Assembly (NCBI GenBank): GCA_011754535.1
Contig: JAAQVN010000001.1
Coordinates: 4,786,334-4,850,333 of the forward strand
Source of the DNA: Enterobacter asburiae
GTDB lineage: Bacteria; Pseudomonadota; Gammaproteobacteria; Enterobacterales; Enterobacteriaceae
Length of the DNA stretch: 64,000 nucleotides
Direction of reading: 5' to 3'
The stretch's first letter is position 1; the number at the start of each line of letters is the position of its first letter. Both the position numbers and the translations under genes were made by a program. Shown one piece after another: positions 34,535 through 53,284 of the stretch. Below the pieces are notes generated by a model. That model ran no database searches. It saw only the letters and a program-made list of their open reading frames with translations, and was not told the origin of the DNA.

Positions 34535-36424
34535 ATGTTTTATCAGGATCCTTTTGACGTCATCATCATTGGCGGGGGTCACGCAGGCACTGAGGCCGCA
34601 ATGGCCGCAGCGCGTATGGGTCAGCAGACCCTGCTTTTGACACACAATATCGACACGCTGGGACAGATGTCCTGTAATCCGGCGATTGGCGGCATTGGGA
34701 AAGGACACCTGGTAAAAGAAGTGGATGCACTTGGCGGCCTGATGGCGAAAGCGATCGATCGGGCTGGCATCCAGTTTAGGATACTAAACGCAAGTAAAGG
34801 CCCCGCTGTTCGTGCCACCCGTGCACAGGCAGACCGCGTGCTTTACCGTCAGGCCGTACGCACCGCACTGGAGAACCAGCCGAACCTGATGATCTTCCAG
34901 CAGGCGGTAGAAGATCTTATCGTTGAAAACGATCGCGTTGTGGGCGCCGTGACCCAGATGGGCCTCAAGTTCCGTGCTAAAGCCGTAGTGCTGACAGTCG
35001 GGACATTCCTGGACGGCAAAATTCATATCGGTCTGGATAACTACAGCGGTGGCCGTGCCGGCGATCCGCCGTCTATTCCACTGTCTCGTCGTCTGCGTGA
35101 GCTGCCGCTGCGCGTTAGCCGCCTGAAAACCGGTACGCCGCCGCGTATTGATGCGCGGACCATTGATTTCAGCGTGCTGGCGCAACAGCACGGTGATAAC
35201 CCTATGCCGGTCTTCTCGTTCATGGGCAACGCGGCGCAGCATCCGCAGCAGGTACCGTGCTACATCACGCATACCAACGAGAAAACCCACGACGTGATCC
35301 GCAATAACCTCGATCGCAGCCCCATGTACGCTGGCGTGATCGAAGGGATAGGCCCACGCTACTGCCCGTCGATCGAAGACAAAGTGATGCGCTTTGCCGA
35401 TCGTAACCAGCACCAGATCTTCCTGGAGCCGGAAGGGCTGACCTCAAACGAAATTTACCCGAACGGCATCTCCACCAGCCTGCCGTTCGACGTGCAGATG
35501 CAGATTGTTCGCTCAATGCAGGGGATGGAGAATGCGAAAATCGTTCGCCCTGGCTACGCTATTGAGTACGATTTCTTCGACCCGCGTGACCTGAAGCCGA
35601 CGCTGGAGAGCAAATTCATCCACGGTCTGTTCTTCGCGGGCCAGATTAACGGCACCACCGGCTACGAAGAAGCCGCAGCGCAGGGTTTGCTGGCCGGTCT
35701 GAATGCCGCTCGCTTCTCTGCCGAGAAAGAGGGATGGGCGCCGGCGCGTTCTCAGGCCTATCTGGGCGTGCTGGTTGACGATCTGTGCACCCTGGGCACC
35801 AAAGAACCGTACCGTATGTTTACCTCTCGCGCGGAATATCGTCTGATGCTGCGCGAGGACAACGCCGACCTGCGTCTGACCGAGATGGGCCGCGAGCTGG
35901 GTCTGGTGGATGACGAACGCTGGGCGCGCTTCAACGAGAAGCTGGAGCGTATTGAACAGGAACGCCAGCGCCTGAAAACCACGTGGGTAAATCCGCAGGC
36001 GGAAACTGCTGCCGAAGTGAACGCTCACTTAACTGCGCCACTCTCGCGGGAAGCCAGCGGCGAAGATCTGCTGCGTCGTCCGGAAGTGACCTATGAGAAT
36101 CTGGTGAAACTTACCGCGTTCGCCCCGGGTCTTGAAGACGCGGAAGCCGCTGAACAGGTCGAAATACAGGTGAAGTACGAAGGTTACATCGCGCGTCAGC
36201 AGGATGAGATCGAAAAACAGCAGCGCAACGAAAACACGCTGCTTCCGGAAATGCTGGACTACCGTCAGGTGACAGGCCTGTCTAACGAAGTGATCGCTAA
36301 GCTGAACGATCACAAACCGGTGTCTATTGGCCAGGCTTCACGGATCTCCGGCGTCACGCCTGCCGCGATTTCGATTCTGCTGGTGTGGCTGAAAAAGCAG
36401 GGTATGTTGCGCCGCAGCGCATAA
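34535..36424 (+). CDS. mnmG: MnmG (GidA) tRNA uridine-34 modification enzyme
   Basis: 629 residues, as in E. coli. Rossmann FAD-binding motif [10 protein letters not shown] at residues 13-22, the family signature [11 protein letters not shown], and a helical C-terminal domain that binds MnmE. With MnmE (59581-60945) it forms 5-carboxymethylaminomethyluridine at the wobble position of several tRNAs. Its promoter lies in the left part of oriC. Confidence 0.98.
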   Translation: MFYQDPFDVIIIGGGHAGTEAAMAAARMGQQTLLLTHNIDTLGQMSCNPAIGGIGKGHLVKEVDALGGLMAKAIDRAGIQFRILNASKGPAVRATRAQADRVLYRQAVRTALENQPNLMIFQQAVEDLIVENDRVVGAVTQMGLKFRAKAVVLTVGTFLDGKIHIGLDNYSGGRAGDPPSIPLSRRLRELPLRVSRLKTGTPPRIDARTIDFSVLAQQHGDNPMPVFSFMGNAAQHPQQVPCYITHTNEKTHDVIRNNLDRSPMYAGVIEGIGPRYCPSIEDKVMRFADRNQHQIFLEPEGLTSNEIYPNGISTSLPFDVQMQIVRSMQGMENAKIVRPGYAIEYDFFDPRDLKPTLESKFIHGLFFAGQINGTTGYEEAAAQGLLAGLNAARFSAEKEGWAPARSQAYLGVLVDDLCTLGTKEPYRMFTSRAEYRLMLREDNADLRLTEMGRELGLVDDERWARFNEKLERIEQERQRLKTTWVNPQAETAAEVNAHLTAPLSREASGEDLLRRPEVTYENLVKLTAFAPGLEDAEAAEQVEIQVKYEGYIARQQDEIEKQQRNENTLLPEMLDYRQVTGLSNEVIAKLNDHKPVSIGQASRISGVTPAAISILLVWLKKQGMLRRSA

Positions 36425-36438
36425 TTGCAGTCGTTTTG

Positions 36439-36506
36439 GCGGGTGGCGCTTTGCTTACCCGCCCAACATCGTTCGTAGGCCCGGTAAGCGTTAGCGCCAC
36501 CGGGCA
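36439..36506. repeat. Two-unit REP/BIME between mnmG and rsmG
   Basis: Inverted pair: GCGGGTGGCGCTTTGCTTAC (from 36440) and GGCCCGGTAAGCGTTAGCGC (from 36479). The same two-unit arrangement is found at 49577-49649. Confidence 0.85.
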
Positions 36507-36531
36507 AATTGTTTCTAAACAGGTATTCACC

Positions 36532-37155
36532 GTGCTCAATAAACTCTCTCGTCTGCTGGATCAGGCAGGTATTTCGCTCACCGATCACCAGAAAAACCAG
36601 CTGGTGGCGTATGTCGATATGCTGAACAAATGGAATAAAGCGTACAACCTGACGTCTGTTCGCGACCCCAACGAGATGCTGGTACGCCATATTCTCGACA
36701 GCATCGTGGTCGCGCCGTATCTGAAAGGTGAGCGTTTTATCGACGTGGGGACGGGGCCTGGTTTACCGGGCGTTCCGCTGTCGATTGTCCGACCTGAGAG
36801 CCATTTCACGCTGCTGGACAGCCTGGGCAAGCGCGTGCGTTTTTTACGTCAGGTCCAGCATGAACTTAAGCTGGATAACATCACGCCCGTACAGAGCAGG
36901 GTAGAGGAGTTTCCGGCGGAGCCACCGTTTGACGGCGTTATCAGCCGCGCGTTTGCTTCGCTCAATGACATGGTGAGCTGGTGTAAGCATCTGCCGGCAG
37001 TCGATGGCCGTTTTTATGCGCTTAAAGGACAGCTGCCCGGTGATGAAATTGAACAGCTTCCGGACGGTTTTAGCGTTGAAACCATCGAGAAATTAAACGT
37101 TCCTCAGCTCGATGGTGAACGTCATCTGGTGATAATTAAGCCAAACAATTTTTAA
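36532..37155 (+). CDS. rsmG: RsmG (GidB) 16S rRNA m7G527 methyltransferase
   Basis: 207 residues from a GTG start, giving the family start [20 protein letters not shown] and the E. coli length. SAM-binding motif [15 protein letters not shown], then [14 protein letters not shown]. It methylates G527 of 16S rRNA in the 530 loop; loss gives low-level streptomycin resistance. It follows mnmG after a BIME. Confidence 0.97.
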   Translation: MLNKLSRLLDQAGISLTDHQKNQLVAYVDMLNKWNKAYNLTSVRDPNEMLVRHILDSIVVAPYLKGERFIDVGTGPGLPGVPLSIVRPESHFTLLDSLGKRVRFLRQVQHELKLDNITPVQSRVEEFPAEPPFDGVISRAFASLNDMVSWCKHLPAVDGRFYALKGQLPGDEIEQLPDGFSVETIEKLNVPQLDGERHLVIIKPNNF

Positions 37156-37771
37156 AAAATTAATAAAAAATGTGGAATTTGTGCTGTTCTGAGCATGTTA
37201 AAAAACAGCACAACTACCCGGGATTTATCAGAGAGCATTTAACCACTTTTTCACTATGGGTTTTCTTGCAGTTAACCTCGCGCTGATTATTCATCGTGAA
37301 GATAGTCAACTATGAAAATATCAGCCTGCTAAAAGTGGAAGACTGTAACCAGAACACAATGTTAAATATTTATTAAGAATGTCAATAAAAGGTTTTTATT
37401 GTGTACGGGGCTGTTTTGAAAATAGTTGCGATATTTTATCTTTAATTTCAGAAAGATAATTCTGGGCGAATTACGGCTTTGATAAATACAACCTTATCGC
37501 AAATGTGTGTTTTGTGATCTCGTGCACGCTTTGTAGTCAACGTTTTCGCGCTGTTTGCAGTTTTGCTCGAAGGTCGATGCTTTCTACGAAAGTTAAAAAA
37601 TAGCGGTGGGGAAAAATATTTAAACATTTATTCACCTTTTCGCTACTTAATGTTTGAAATCACGGGTACGCACCGTATAATTTGTCCGCTTTTTGATGCT
37701 TGACTCTGAGCCTTAAAGGACGTTTTATACGACACGCGGCATACCTCGAAGGGAGCAGGAGTAAAAACGTG
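37156..37771 (+). promoter_or_regulatory. AT-rich atp operon upstream region with predicted promoters
   Basis: 616 bases without a convincing gene. It is AT-rich, unlike its neighbours. Two promoter candidates are near the end: TTTGAA (37653-37658) with TATAAT (37676-37681) at 17 bp, and TTGACT (37700-37705) with a TTTATA/TATACG-like -10 near 37724-37731. The latter resembles the main E. coli atp promoter, whose flanking bases (GACACGCGGCATACCTCGAA) are conserved here. Confidence 0.65.
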
Positions 37772-38976
<1,205 letters not shown>

Positions 38977-39007
38977 TTTTTTACCAACACTACTACGTTT
39001 TAATTGA

Positions 39008-39297
<290 letters not shown>

Positions 39298-39313
39298 TAA
39301 GAGGTATTGTGCT

Positions 39314-39784
39314 GTGAACATGAACGCAACAATCCTCGGCCAGGCCATCGCGTTTATTCTCTTTGTCTGGTTCTGCATGAAGTATGTATGGCCGCCTTTA
39401 ATGGCTGCCATCGAAAAACGTCAGAAAGAAATTGCTGACGGTCTGGCTTCCGCAGAACGCGCTAAGAAAGATTTGGACCTTGCACAGGCCAACGCGACAG
39501 ACCAGCTGAAAAAAGCGAAAGCTGAAGCTCAGGTAATCATTGAACAGGCTAACAAACGCCGTTCTCAGATCCTGGACGAAGCCAAAGCTGAAGCAGAACA
39601 GGAACGTACTAAGATCGTGACACAGGCTCAGGCTGAAATTGAAGCTGAGCGTAAACGTGCTCGTGAAGAACTGCGTAAGCAGGTTGCGATTCTGGCTGTT
39701 GCTGGCGCCGAGAAGATCATCGAACGTTCCGTGGATGAAGCTGCTAACAGCGACATCGTGGACAAACTTGTCGCTGAACTGTAA
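39314..39784 (+). CDS. atpF: F0 ATP synthase subunit b
   Basis: 156 residues from GTG 39314, as in E. coli. One N-terminal membrane helix followed by a long charged coiled coil rich in Ala, Glu, Lys and Arg. It is the peripheral stalk dimer joining F0 to F1 through the delta subunit. Confidence 0.98.
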   Translation: MNMNATILGQAIAFILFVWFCMKYVWPPLMAAIEKRQKEIADGLASAERAKKDLDLAQANATDQLKKAKAEAQVIIEQANKRRSQILDEAKAEAEQERTKIVTQAQAEIEAERKRAREELRKQVAILAVAGAEKIIERSVDEAANSDIVDKLVAEL

Positions 39785-39798
39785 GGAGGGAGGGGCTG

Positions 39799-40332
39799 AT
39801 GTCTGAATTTGTTACGGTAGCTCGCCCCTACGCCAAAGCAGCTTTTGACTTTGCTGTCGAACACCAAAATGTCGATCGCTGGCAGAATATGCTGGCGTTT
39901 GCCGCTGAGGTGACGAAAAACGAACAAATGGCCGAGTTGCTTTCCGGTGCGTTAGCACCTGAAACCCTCGCCGCGTCGTTTATCGCCGTGTGCGGAGAGC
40001 AACTGGATGCCAACGGCCAGAACCTGATTAAGGTGATGGCAGAAAATGGTCGTCTCCGTGTGCTCCCGGATGTTCTCGAGCAGTTTGAGCACTTACGTGC
40101 CCTTAGTGAAGCTACTGCAGAAGTCGAAGTGACTTCCGCGACTGAACTGAGTGACGAACAGCTTGCGAAAATTACCGCCGCGATGGAAAAACGTCTGTCA
40201 CGCAAAGTTAAGCTGAATTGCAAAATCGATAAGTCTGTAATGGCAGGCGTAATCATCCGCTCGGGTGATATGGTCATTGATGGCAGCGTACGCGGCCGTC
40301 TTGAGCGCCTTGCAGACGTCTTGCAGTCTTAA
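39799..40332 (+). CDS. atpH: F1 ATP synthase subunit delta
   Basis: 177 residues. The helical N-terminal domain starts [19 protein letters not shown] and the C-terminal end is the conserved [19 protein letters not shown] stretch (here [15 protein letters not shown]). It links the b stalk to the top of the alpha3beta3 head. Confidence 0.98.
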   Translation: MSEFVTVARPYAKAAFDFAVEHQNVDRWQNMLAFAAEVTKNEQMAELLSGALAPETLAASFIAVCGEQLDANGQNLIKVMAENGRLRVLPDVLEQFEHLRALSEATAEVEVTSATELSDEQLAKITAAMEKRLSRKVKLNCKIDKSVMAGVIIRSGDMVIDGSVRGRLERLADVLQS

Positions 40333-40344
40333 GGGGACTGGAGC

Positions 40345-41886
40345 ATGCAACTGAATTCCACCGAAATCAGCGAACTGATCAAGCAGCGCATTGCTCAGTT
40401 CAGTGTTGTGAGTGAAGCTCACAACGAAGGTACTATTGTTTCTGTAAGTGACGGTGTTATCCGCATCCACGGCCTGGCCGATTGTATGCAGGGTGAGATG
40501 ATTTCCCTGCCGGGTAACCGTTACGCTATCGCACTGAACCTGGAGCGCGACTCCGTAGGTGCAGTTGTGATGGGTCCATACGCTGACCTCGCCGAAGGCA
40601 TGAAGGTTAAGTGTACTGGCCGTATTCTGGAAGTGCCGGTTGGCCGTGGCCTGCTGGGTCGCGTTGTTAACACCCTGGGTGCGCCAATCGACGGTAAAGG
40701 TCCGGTTGAGCACGATGGCTTCTCCCCAATCGAAGTTATCGCACCGGGCGTTATCGACCGTCAGTCCGTTGATCAGCCAGTGCAGACTGGTTATAAGTCC
40801 GTTGACGCCATGATCCCAATCGGTCGTGGTCAGCGTGAACTGATCATCGGTGACCGTCAGACCGGTAAAACCGCGATGGCAATCGACGCCATCATCAACC
40901 AGCGTGACTCCGGCATCAAATGTGTGTACGTGGCCATCGGCCAGAAAGCGTCCACCATTTCTAACGTGGTTCGTAAACTGGAAGAGCACGGCGCGCTGTC
41001 TAACACCATCGTTGTTGTGGCTACCGCTTCTGAATCTGCTGCACTGCAATACCTGGCTCCATACGCCGGTTGTGCAATGGGCGAATACTTCCGTGACCGC
41101 GGCGAAGATGCGCTGATCGTATACGATGACCTGTCTAAACAGGCTGTTGCTTATCGTCAGGTTTCCCTGCTGCTCCGTCGTCCACCAGGACGTGAAGCAT
41201 TCCCGGGCGACGTATTCTACCTCCACTCTCGTCTGCTGGAGCGTGCTTCCCGCGTTAACGCGGAATACGTCGAGAACTTCACCAAAGGTGAAGTGAAGGG
41301 TAAAACAGGTTCTCTGACCGCGCTGCCGATCATTGAAACCCAGGCGGGTGACGTTTCTGCGTTCGTTCCGACCAACGTAATCTCCATTACCGATGGTCAG
41401 ATCTTCCTGGAAACCAACCTGTTTAACTCCGGTATTCGTCCGGCGGTTAACCCGGGTATCTCCGTATCCCGTGTGGGTGGTGCTGCTCAGACCAAGATCA
41501 TCAAGAAACTGTCCGGTGGTATCCGTACCGCGCTGGCACAGTATCGTGAACTGGCTGCGTTCTCTCAGTTCGCATCCGATCTGGACGAAGCAACCCGTAA
41601 ACAGCTGAGCCACGGTCAGAAAGTGACCGAACTGCTGAAGCAGAAACAGTACGCTCCAATGTCTGTTGCTCAGCAGGGCCTGGTACTGTTCGCGGCTGAA
41701 CGCGGTTACCTCGAAGATGTGGAACTGGCGAAAATCGGTAGCTTCGAAGCCGCTCTGCTGGCTTACGTCGACCGTGATCACGCTCCGCTGATGCAAGAGA
41801 TCAACCAGACCGGTGGCTATAACGACGAAATCGAAGGCAAGCTGAAAGCTATCCTCGATTCCTTCAAAGCAACCCAATCCTGGTAA
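40345..41886 (+). CDS. atpA: F1 ATP synthase subunit alpha
   Basis: 513 residues. Walker A GDRQTGKT at residues 169-176 and the arginine finger region in [10 protein letters not shown] (near 373). It forms the alpha3beta3 hexamer with regulatory nucleotide sites. A 644-codon open frame on the opposite strand (40198-42132) is a codon-usage shadow, not a gene. Confidence 0.99.
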   Translation: MQLNSTEISELIKQRIAQFSVVSEAHNEGTIVSVSDGVIRIHGLADCMQGEMISLPGNRYAIALNLERDSVGAVVMGPYADLAEGMKVKCTGRILEVPVGRGLLGRVVNTLGAPIDGKGPVEHDGFSPIEVIAPGVIDRQSVDQPVQTGYKSVDAMIPIGRGQRELIIGDRQTGKTAMAIDAIINQRDSGIKCVYVAIGQKASTISNVVRKLEEHGALSNTIVVVATASESAALQYLAPYAGCAMGEYFRDRGEDALIVYDDLSKQAVAYRQVSLLLRRPPGREAFPGDVFYLHSRLLERASRVNAEYVENFTKGEVKGKTGSLTALPIIETQAGDVSAFVPTNVISITDGQIFLETNLFNSGIRPAVNPGISVSRVGGAAQTKIIKKLSGGIRTALAQYRELAAFSQFASDLDEATRKQLSHGQKVTELLKQKQYAPMSVAQQGLVLFAAERGYLEDVELAKIGSFEAALLAYVDRDHAPLMQEINQTGGYNDEIEGKLKAILDSFKATQSW

Positions 41887-41937
41887 TCGTCCGGCGGCTT
41901 GTCTCAGGGCAAGCCGCCTGGCATTGAGGAGAAGCTC

Positions 41938-44215
<2,278 letters not shown>

Positions 44216-44235
44216 CGCCTTAATCGGAGGGTGAT

Positions 44236-44655
44236 ATGGCAATGACTTACCACCTGGACGTCGTCAGCGCAGAGCAACAAATGTTCTCTGGTCTGGTCGA
44301 GAAAATCCAGGTAACGGGTAGTGAAGGTGAACTGGGTATTTTCCCGGGTCACGCACCGCTGCTCACCGCCATTAAGCCTGGTATGATCCGCATCGTTAAA
44401 CAGTTCGGTCACGAAGAGTTTATCTATCTGTCCGGCGGCATTCTTGAAGTGCAGCCTGGCAGTGTGACCGTTCTGGCCGATACCGCTATTCGTGGCCAGG
44501 ATCTCGACGAAGCGCGAGCCCTGGAATCGAAGCGTAAGGCTGAAGAGCACATTAGCAGCTCTCATGGTGACGTGGATTACGCTCAGGCGTCTGCGGAGCT
44601 GGCCAAAGCGATCGCGAAACTGCGCGTTATCGAGTTGACCAAAAAAGCGATGTAA
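44236..44655 (+). CDS. atpC: F1 ATP synthase subunit epsilon
   Basis: 139 residues. N-terminal beta-sandwich ([18 protein letters not shown]) and a C-terminal two-helix domain that inhibits ATP hydrolysis. Last gene of the operon, followed by a strong terminator. Confidence 0.98.
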   Translation: MAMTYHLDVVSAEQQMFSGLVEKIQVTGSEGELGIFPGHAPLLTAIKPGMIRIVKQFGHEEFIYLSGGILEVQPGSVTVLADTAIRGQDLDEARALESKRKAEEHISSSHGDVDYAQASAELAKAIAKLRVIELTKKAM

Positions 44656-44676
44656 CACCGGCTTGAAAAGCACAAA

Positions 44677-44709
44677 AGCCAGTCTGGATACCAGGCTGGC
44701 TTTTTTTTT
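44677..44709 (+). terminator. atp operon terminator
   Basis: Stem GCCAGTCTGG/CCAGGCTGGC with a 3-base loop followed by nine T. Confidence 0.93.
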
Positions 44710-44793
44710 CATCCTTAATTCATGATGAAAAAGATGTAGAATTTTAGGCATCAAACGTTTTTACTTCTCACTCAAACTACCGTCAGGATGCGT

Positions 44794-46164
44794 ATGTCAA
44801 ACAGTGCGATGAGCGTGGTGATCCTTGCCGCAGGCAAAGGTACCCGCATGTATTCCGATCTGCCTAAGGTGCTCCACACGCTGGCAGGAAAGCCAATGGT
44901 GAAGCATGTTATTGATGCAGCGAATGAACTGGGCGCCCGTCAGGTCCACCTGGTCTACGGCCACGGTGGCGATCTGCTTAAAAAGACGCTGAGCGATGAC
45001 AAGCTCAACTGGGTGCTTCAGGCCGAACAGCTGGGCACAGGCCATGCGATGCAGCAGGCTGCCCCTTTCTTTGCGGATGACGAAGACATCCTGATGCTCT
45101 ACGGCGATGTTCCGCTGATCTCCGTTGAAACGCTGACTCGCTTGCGTGCTGCCAAACCGCAGGGCGGCATTGGTTTGTTGACCGTCGTGCTGGACGATCC
45201 AAGCGGTTATGGCCGTATCACCCGTGAAAACGGCAACGTCACGGGTATTGTTGAGCATAAAGATGCCAGCGACGAACAGCGTCAGATTCAGGAGATCAAC
45301 ACTGGTATCCTGATTGCCAATGGCGCGGACATGAAGCGCTGGCTATCGCAGCTCAACAACCACAACGCGCAGGGTGAGTACTACATCACCGACATCATTG
45401 CGATGGCGTACCAGGAAGGACGTGAGATTGCGGCGGTTCATCCGGCGCGTATTAGCGAAACCGAAGGGGTGAATAACCGTCTTCAGCTTTCCCGCCTGGA
45501 GCGCGTGTATCAGTCAGAACATGCCGAAAAACTGCTGCTGGCGGGCGTGATGCTGCGCGATCCGGCGCGTTTCGATCTGCGCGGCACCGTGTCTCACGGG
45601 CGCGACGTTGAGATCGATACTAACGTTATCCTTGAAGGCAACGTTACGCTGGGTAACCGCGTCAAAATTGGCGCCGGCTGCGTGATTAAAAACAGCGTCA
45701 TCGGTGACGACTGCGAAATCAGCCCGTACAGCGTGGTGGAAGATGCCCGTCTGGATGCCGCCTGTACCATCGGCCCGTTTGCGCGTCTGCGCCCGGGCGC
45801 TGAGCTGCTGGAAGGCGCGCACGTGGGCAACTTTGTGGAAATGAAAAAAGCGCGTCTGGGTAAAGGCTCGAAAGCCGGTCATTTGACCTATCTGGGCGAC
45901 GCGGAGATTGGCGACAATGTGAACATTGGTGCAGGGACCATTACCTGTAACTATGACGGTGCCAATAAGTTTAAAACCATTATCGGTGATGATGTGTTTG
46001 TCGGTTCCGATACACAGCTGGTGGCACCGGTTACCGTGGGTAACGGGGTAACGATTGCCGCCGGAACAACCGTTACGCGCGATATCGCCGATAACGAGCT
46101 GGTATTAAGCCGTGTGCCGCAGGTACACAAGCAGGGCTGGAAACGCCCGGTGAAGAAGAAGTAA
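44794..46164 (+). CDS. glmU: GlmU bifunctional N-acetyltransferase/uridylyltransferase
   Basis: 456 residues from ATG 44794; ATG 44788 is in frame but too close to the AGGA ribosome binding site. The N-terminal domain has [15 protein letters not shown] (residues 11-25). The C-terminal half is a left-handed beta-helix of hexapeptide repeats (for example [20 protein letters not shown]). It acetylates glucosamine-1-P and couples it to UTP, giving UDP-GlcNAc for peptidoglycan and LPS. Confidence 0.98.
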   Translation: MSNSAMSVVILAAGKGTRMYSDLPKVLHTLAGKPMVKHVIDAANELGARQVHLVYGHGGDLLKKTLSDDKLNWVLQAEQLGTGHAMQQAAPFFADDEDILMLYGDVPLISVETLTRLRAAKPQGGIGLLTVVLDDPSGYGRITRENGNVTGIVEHKDASDEQRQIQEINTGILIANGADMKRWLSQLNNHNAQGEYYITDIIAMAYQEGREIAAVHPARISETEGVNNRLQLSRLERVYQSEHAEKLLLAGVMLRDPARFDLRGTVSHGRDVEIDTNVILEGNVTLGNRVKIGAGCVIKNSVIGDDCEISPYSVVEDARLDAACTIGPFARLRPGAELLEGAHVGNFVEMKKARLGKGSKAGHLTYLGDAEIGDNVNIGAGTITCNYDGANKFKTIIGDDVFVGSDTQLVAPVTVGNGVTIAAGTTVTRDIADNELVLSRVPQVHKQGWKRPVKKK

Positions 46165-46176
46165 CAACAATATACA

Positions 46177-46273
46177 CCCCTCACCCTGACCCTCTCCCCA
46201 TAGGGGAGAGGGGAATTGAAAGGTGCGGTGTTTTTCTCCCTCGCCCCTTTGGGGAGAGGGCTGGGGTGAGGGG
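46177..46273. repeat. Inverted pair of CCCTCTCCC-type repeats between glmU and glmS
   Basis: CCCCTCACCCTGACCCTCTC (from 46177) with GGGGAGAGGG, and the mirrored TTTGGGGAGAGGGCTGGGGT at 46248-46267. The pair can fold into one long stem in the glmUS transcript. The remaining 46274-46406 is the glmS leader, where no repeat is evident. Confidence 0.85.
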
Positions 46274-46406
46274 ATAACATAATCCTCCCCCCACAGGCAG
46301 TACCCATAAAAATAACCCCACTCTCTACAAGGCTCGGGGCGCCCGGAAAGGGCAAATACAGGTCAGCGACAACGCAGGCATAATGCCTAAATTCGGAATC
46401 TAAAAT

Positions 46407-48236
46407 ATGTGTGGAATTGTTGGCGCAGTTGCGCAGCGTGATATTGCTGAAATCCTTCTCGAAGGTTTACGTCGTCTGGAATACCGTGGTTACGACTCTG
46501 CCGGTCTGGCTGTCGTGGATGCAGAAGGGCACATGACCCGCCTGCGTCGCCTCGGTAAAGTGCAGATGCTGGCTCAGGCCGCGGAAGAGCATCCGCTGCA
46601 CGGTGGTACCGGTATCGCGCACACCCGTTGGGCGACGCACGGCGAACCGTCTGAAGGTAACGCGCACCCGCATGTGTCTGAACACATTGTGGTGGTGCAC
46701 AACGGCATTATCGAAAACCACGAACCGCTGCGCGAAGAACTGAAAGCGCGCGGCTATACCTTCGTCTCTGAAACTGACACCGAAGTGATTGCTCACCTGG
46801 TGCACTGGGAGCTGGCACAGGGCGGTACGCTGCGTGATGCGGTGCTGCGCGCTATCCCTCAGCTGCGCGGTGCGTACGGTACGGTGATCATGGACTCACG
46901 CGATCCATCCACGCTGCTGGCAGCGCGTTCCGGTAGCCCGATGGTTATCGGTCTGGGCATGGGTGAAAACTTTATCGCCTCCGATCAGCTGGCACTCCTG
47001 CCGGTCACCCGTCGCTTTATCTTCCTGGAAGAGGGGGATATTGCGGAAGTGACTCGCCGCAGCGTGACCGTCTTCGACACCAAAGGCGAGCAGGTGAAGC
47101 GTCAGGAGATCGAATCGAATCTGCAGTACGACGCGGGCGACAAAGGCGCTTACCGTCACTACATGCAGAAAGAGATCTACGAGCAGCCAAACGCCATCAA
47201 AAACACCCTAACCGGGCGCATCAGCCACGGTGAAGTCGATCTGAGCGAGCTGGGGGCAAACGCGAACGAACTGCTCGGCAAGGTCGAGCATATTCAGATC
47301 GTGGCCTGCGGCACCTCCTACAACTCCGGTATGGTCTCTCGCTACTGGTTTGAATCCCTGGCGGGCGTGCCGTGCGACGTGGAAATCGCGTCTGAGTTCC
47401 GCTATCGCAAGTCTGCGGTGCGTCGCAACAGCCTGATGATCACACTTTCTCAGTCCGGCGAAACGGCGGATACGCTGGCAGCGCTGCGTCTGTCTAAAGA
47501 ACTGGGTTACCTGGGCTCGCTGGCCATCTGTAACGTCCCTGGCTCATCCCTGGTGCGTGAATCCGATCTGGCGCTGATGACGAAAGCGGGCACCGAAATC
47601 GGCGTAGCTTCCACCAAAGCGTTTACCACTCAGCTGACCGTTCTGCTGATGCTGGTGGCGAAGCTGGCGCGTCTGAAAGGCGAAGATGCTTCCGTTGAGC
47701 ATGACATTGTTCACGGCCTGCAGGCGCTGCCGAGCCGTATTGAGCAGATGCTGTCTCAGGACAAACGCATTGAAGCGCTGGCGGAAGATTTCTCTGACAA
47801 ACATCACGCTCTGTTCCTGGGGCGTGGCGATCAGTATCCAATTGCGCTGGAAGGCGCGCTGAAGCTGAAAGAGATCTCCTACATCCACGCAGAAGCCTAC
47901 GCGGCAGGCGAGCTGAAACACGGCCCGCTGGCGCTGATTGACGCGGATATGCCGGTCATCGTTGTGGCACCGAACAACGAACTGCTGGAAAAACTGAAGT
48001 CTAACATCGAAGAAGTTCGCGCCCGCGGCGGCGTTCTGTACGTCTTCGCCGACAAAGATGCCGGTTTTGTCAGCAACGACAACATGCACATCATTGAGAT
48101 GCCGCACGTGGAAGAGGTGATTGCACCGATCTTCTACACCGTTCCGCTGCAGCTGCTGGCCTATCACGTGGCGCTGATCAAAGGCACCGACGTTGACCAG
48201 CCGCGTAACCTGGCGAAATCCGTTACCGTAGAATAA
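46407..48236 (+). CDS. glmS: Glutamine-fructose-6-phosphate aminotransferase
   Basis: 609 residues, as in E. coli. Catalytic Cys2 (MCGIVGAV; exposed after Met removal) in the glutaminase domain, followed by two SIS sugar isomerase domains ([30 protein letters not shown]) and the C-terminal [11 protein letters not shown]. It makes glucosamine-6-P, the first step of amino-sugar synthesis. In E. coli the mRNA is activated by the sRNA GlmZ. The 3' end carries the Tn7 target sequence. Confidence 0.99.
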   Translation: MCGIVGAVAQRDIAEILLEGLRRLEYRGYDSAGLAVVDAEGHMTRLRRLGKVQMLAQAAEEHPLHGGTGIAHTRWATHGEPSEGNAHPHVSEHIVVVHNGIIENHEPLREELKARGYTFVSETDTEVIAHLVHWELAQGGTLRDAVLRAIPQLRGAYGTVIMDSRDPSTLLAARSGSPMVIGLGMGENFIASDQLALLPVTRRFIFLEEGDIAEVTRRSVTVFDTKGEQVKRQEIESNLQYDAGDKGAYRHYMQKEIYEQPNAIKNTLTGRISHGEVDLSELGANANELLGKVEHIQIVACGTSYNSGMVSRYWFESLAGVPCDVEIASEFRYRKSAVRRNSLMITLSQSGETADTLAALRLSKELGYLGSLAICNVPGSSLVRESDLALMTKAGTEIGVASTKAFTTQLTVLLMLVAKLARLKGEDASVEHDIVHGLQALPSRIEQMLSQDKRIEALAEDFSDKHHALFLGRGDQYPIALEGALKLKEISYIHAEAYAAGELKHGPLALIDADMPVIVVAPNNELLEKLKSNIEEVRARGGVLYVFADKDAGFVSNDNMHIIEMPHVEEVIAPIFYTVPLQLLAYHVALIKGTDVDQPRNLAKSVTVE

Positions 48237-48262
48237 TCCCTCCAGGCTCCACTATCAGGTGG
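48200..48262 (+). other. attTn7 site, unoccupied
   Basis: The conserved end of glmS (AACCTGGCGAAATCCGTTAC) is the known TnsD recognition region. Insertion would be expected about 25 bases past the stop, inside the glmS terminator. No Tn7 end or duplication is seen there. Confidence 0.75.
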
Positions 48263-48272
48263 AGCCTTTTTT
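48244..48272 (+). terminator. glmS terminator
   Basis: Stem AGGCTCCAC/GTGGAGCCT with a 6-base loop followed by six T. Confidence 0.93.
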
Positions 48273-48406
48273 AATGACAATCTGTCATTTTCAGCTATTT
48301 TTTCAGTGTCACATAAAGAAAATATTACTGAAACCCTGCCGTCATGTTCTAAGTTAACTTATTGATAAATATATATAGTTTTCTTTTTCTTTAAGTGAAA
48401 TTTCCA

Positions 48407-48462
48407 TTGTCATAAAACTGTCATAATTCGTACATTTATCTGTCACCTGTTTGTCCTATTTT
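48407..48462 (+). promoter_or_regulatory. pstS promoter with two Pho boxes
   Basis: Two 18-bp PhoB boxes spaced 22 bp: TTGTCATAAAACTGTCAT (48407-48424) and CGTACATTTATCTGTCAC (48429-48446). A -10 TATTTT is at 48457-48462 and no -35 is present, as expected for a PhoB-activated promoter. Nearly the E. coli pstS layout. Confidence 0.9.
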
Positions 48463-48481
48463 GCTCATCGTAGCCACTTAA

Positions 48482-49555
<1,074 letters not shown>

Positions 49556-49576
49556 CAGGATATTTTTGACGAAGAT

Positions 49577-49649
49577 GGCGGGTGGCGCTCACGCTTACCC
49601 GCCCTACGGTTCATCCTGTAGGCCCGGTAAGCGCCAGCGCCACCGGGCA
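49577..49649. repeat. BIME between pstS and pstC
   Basis: Inverted REP pair GCGGGTGGCGCTCACGCTTA and GGCCCGGTAAGCGCCAGCGC. It lies 3' of the abundant pstS message and probably limits readthrough or protects pstS mRNA. Confidence 0.85.
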
Positions 49650-49680
49650 TATTCGTAAGACGTTTCATAAAGAAGAGTAA

Positions 49681-51533
<1,853 letters not shown>

Positions 51534-51568
51534 TTTTTTACGGCGCGGCAGATCGCGGCGCCGAATGA

Positions 51569-52354
<786 letters not shown>

Positions 52355-52380
52355 TTTGCCTTAGTGCATGTGGAGAAACC

Positions 52381-53106
52381 ATGGACAACCTCAATCTTAA
52401 TAAACACATTTCCGGCCAGTTCAACGCAGAGCTGGAAAGCATCCGCACGCAGGTAATGACCATGGGTGGCATGGTCGAGCAGCAGCTTTCTGATGCGATT
52501 ACGGCGATGCACAACCAGGATAGCGAGCTGGCGAAGCGCGTCATTGAAGGCGACAAAAACGTCAACATGATGGAAGTTGCCATCGACGAGGCCTGCGTGC
52601 GCATTATCGCGAAACGTCAGCCGACGGCGAGCGACCTGCGTCTGGTGATGGCGATCATCAAAACCATCGCCGAGCTGGAGCGTATTGGTGACGTGGCGGA
52701 TAAAATCTGCCGCACCGCGCTGGAGAAATTCTCTCAGCAGCACCAGCCGCTGCTGGTGAGTCTGGAATCGCTCGGTCGTCACACCGTGCAGATGCTGCAC
52801 GACGTGCTGGATGCATTCGCGCGCATGGATCTGGACGAAGCGGTGCGTATCTACCGTGAAGACAAAAAGGTCGACCAGGAGTATGAGGGCATCGTCCGTC
52901 AGCTGATGACCTACATGATGGAAGATTCACGTACGATCCCAAGCGTGCTAACTGCCCTGTTCTGCGCGCGCTCTATCGAGCGTATCGGCGACCGCTGCCA
53001 GAACATTTGCGAATACATTTTCTACTTCGTGAAAGGTCAGGACTTCCGCCACGTGGGCGGCGACGAACTGGACAAGCTGCTGGCGGGTAAAGATCCGAAA
53101 GAGTGA
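52381..53106 (+). CDS. phoU: PhoU phosphate-signalling regulator
   Basis: 241 residues from ATG 52381 ([19 protein letters not shown]). Two three-helix bundles with conserved metal-site motifs ([10 protein letters not shown] and [12 protein letters not shown]-rich). It represses PhoR-PhoB signalling when phosphate is plentiful and restrains PstSCAB. Last gene of pstSCAB-phoU. Confidence 0.98.
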
Positions 53107-53109
53107 TTT

Positions 53110-53250
53110 TACCCTCACCCTAACCCTCTCCCACAGGGAGAGGGGACCATTTGGTTTTCTCCCTCTCCCCTGAGGCTGAGGGTTCCCCACAAAATAATGC
53201 CAGCACGGACGACCCCCTCTCCCTTGAGGGAGAGGGCTGGGGTGAGGGGG
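53110..53250. repeat. Repeat cluster after phoU, including copy B in inverse orientation
   Basis: 53110-53146 carries CCCTCACCCTAACCCTCTCC followed by AGGGAGAGGGG. 53161-53250 read on the minus strand gives CCCTCTCCCTCAAGGGAGAG, TCGTCC, CATTATTTTGTGGGGA and CCCTCAG, matching copy A (26877) over about 75 bases with roughly ten differences. Confidence 0.85.
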
Positions 53251-53284
53251 AACATACGGCTCTGGTGGTCATTCCGTTCACTTC

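Noticed and set aside
46974..48236. Antisense ORFs of 87-207 codons in glmS
   Set aside because: glmS is continuous and canonical; the antisense frames lack starts with ribosome binding sites.
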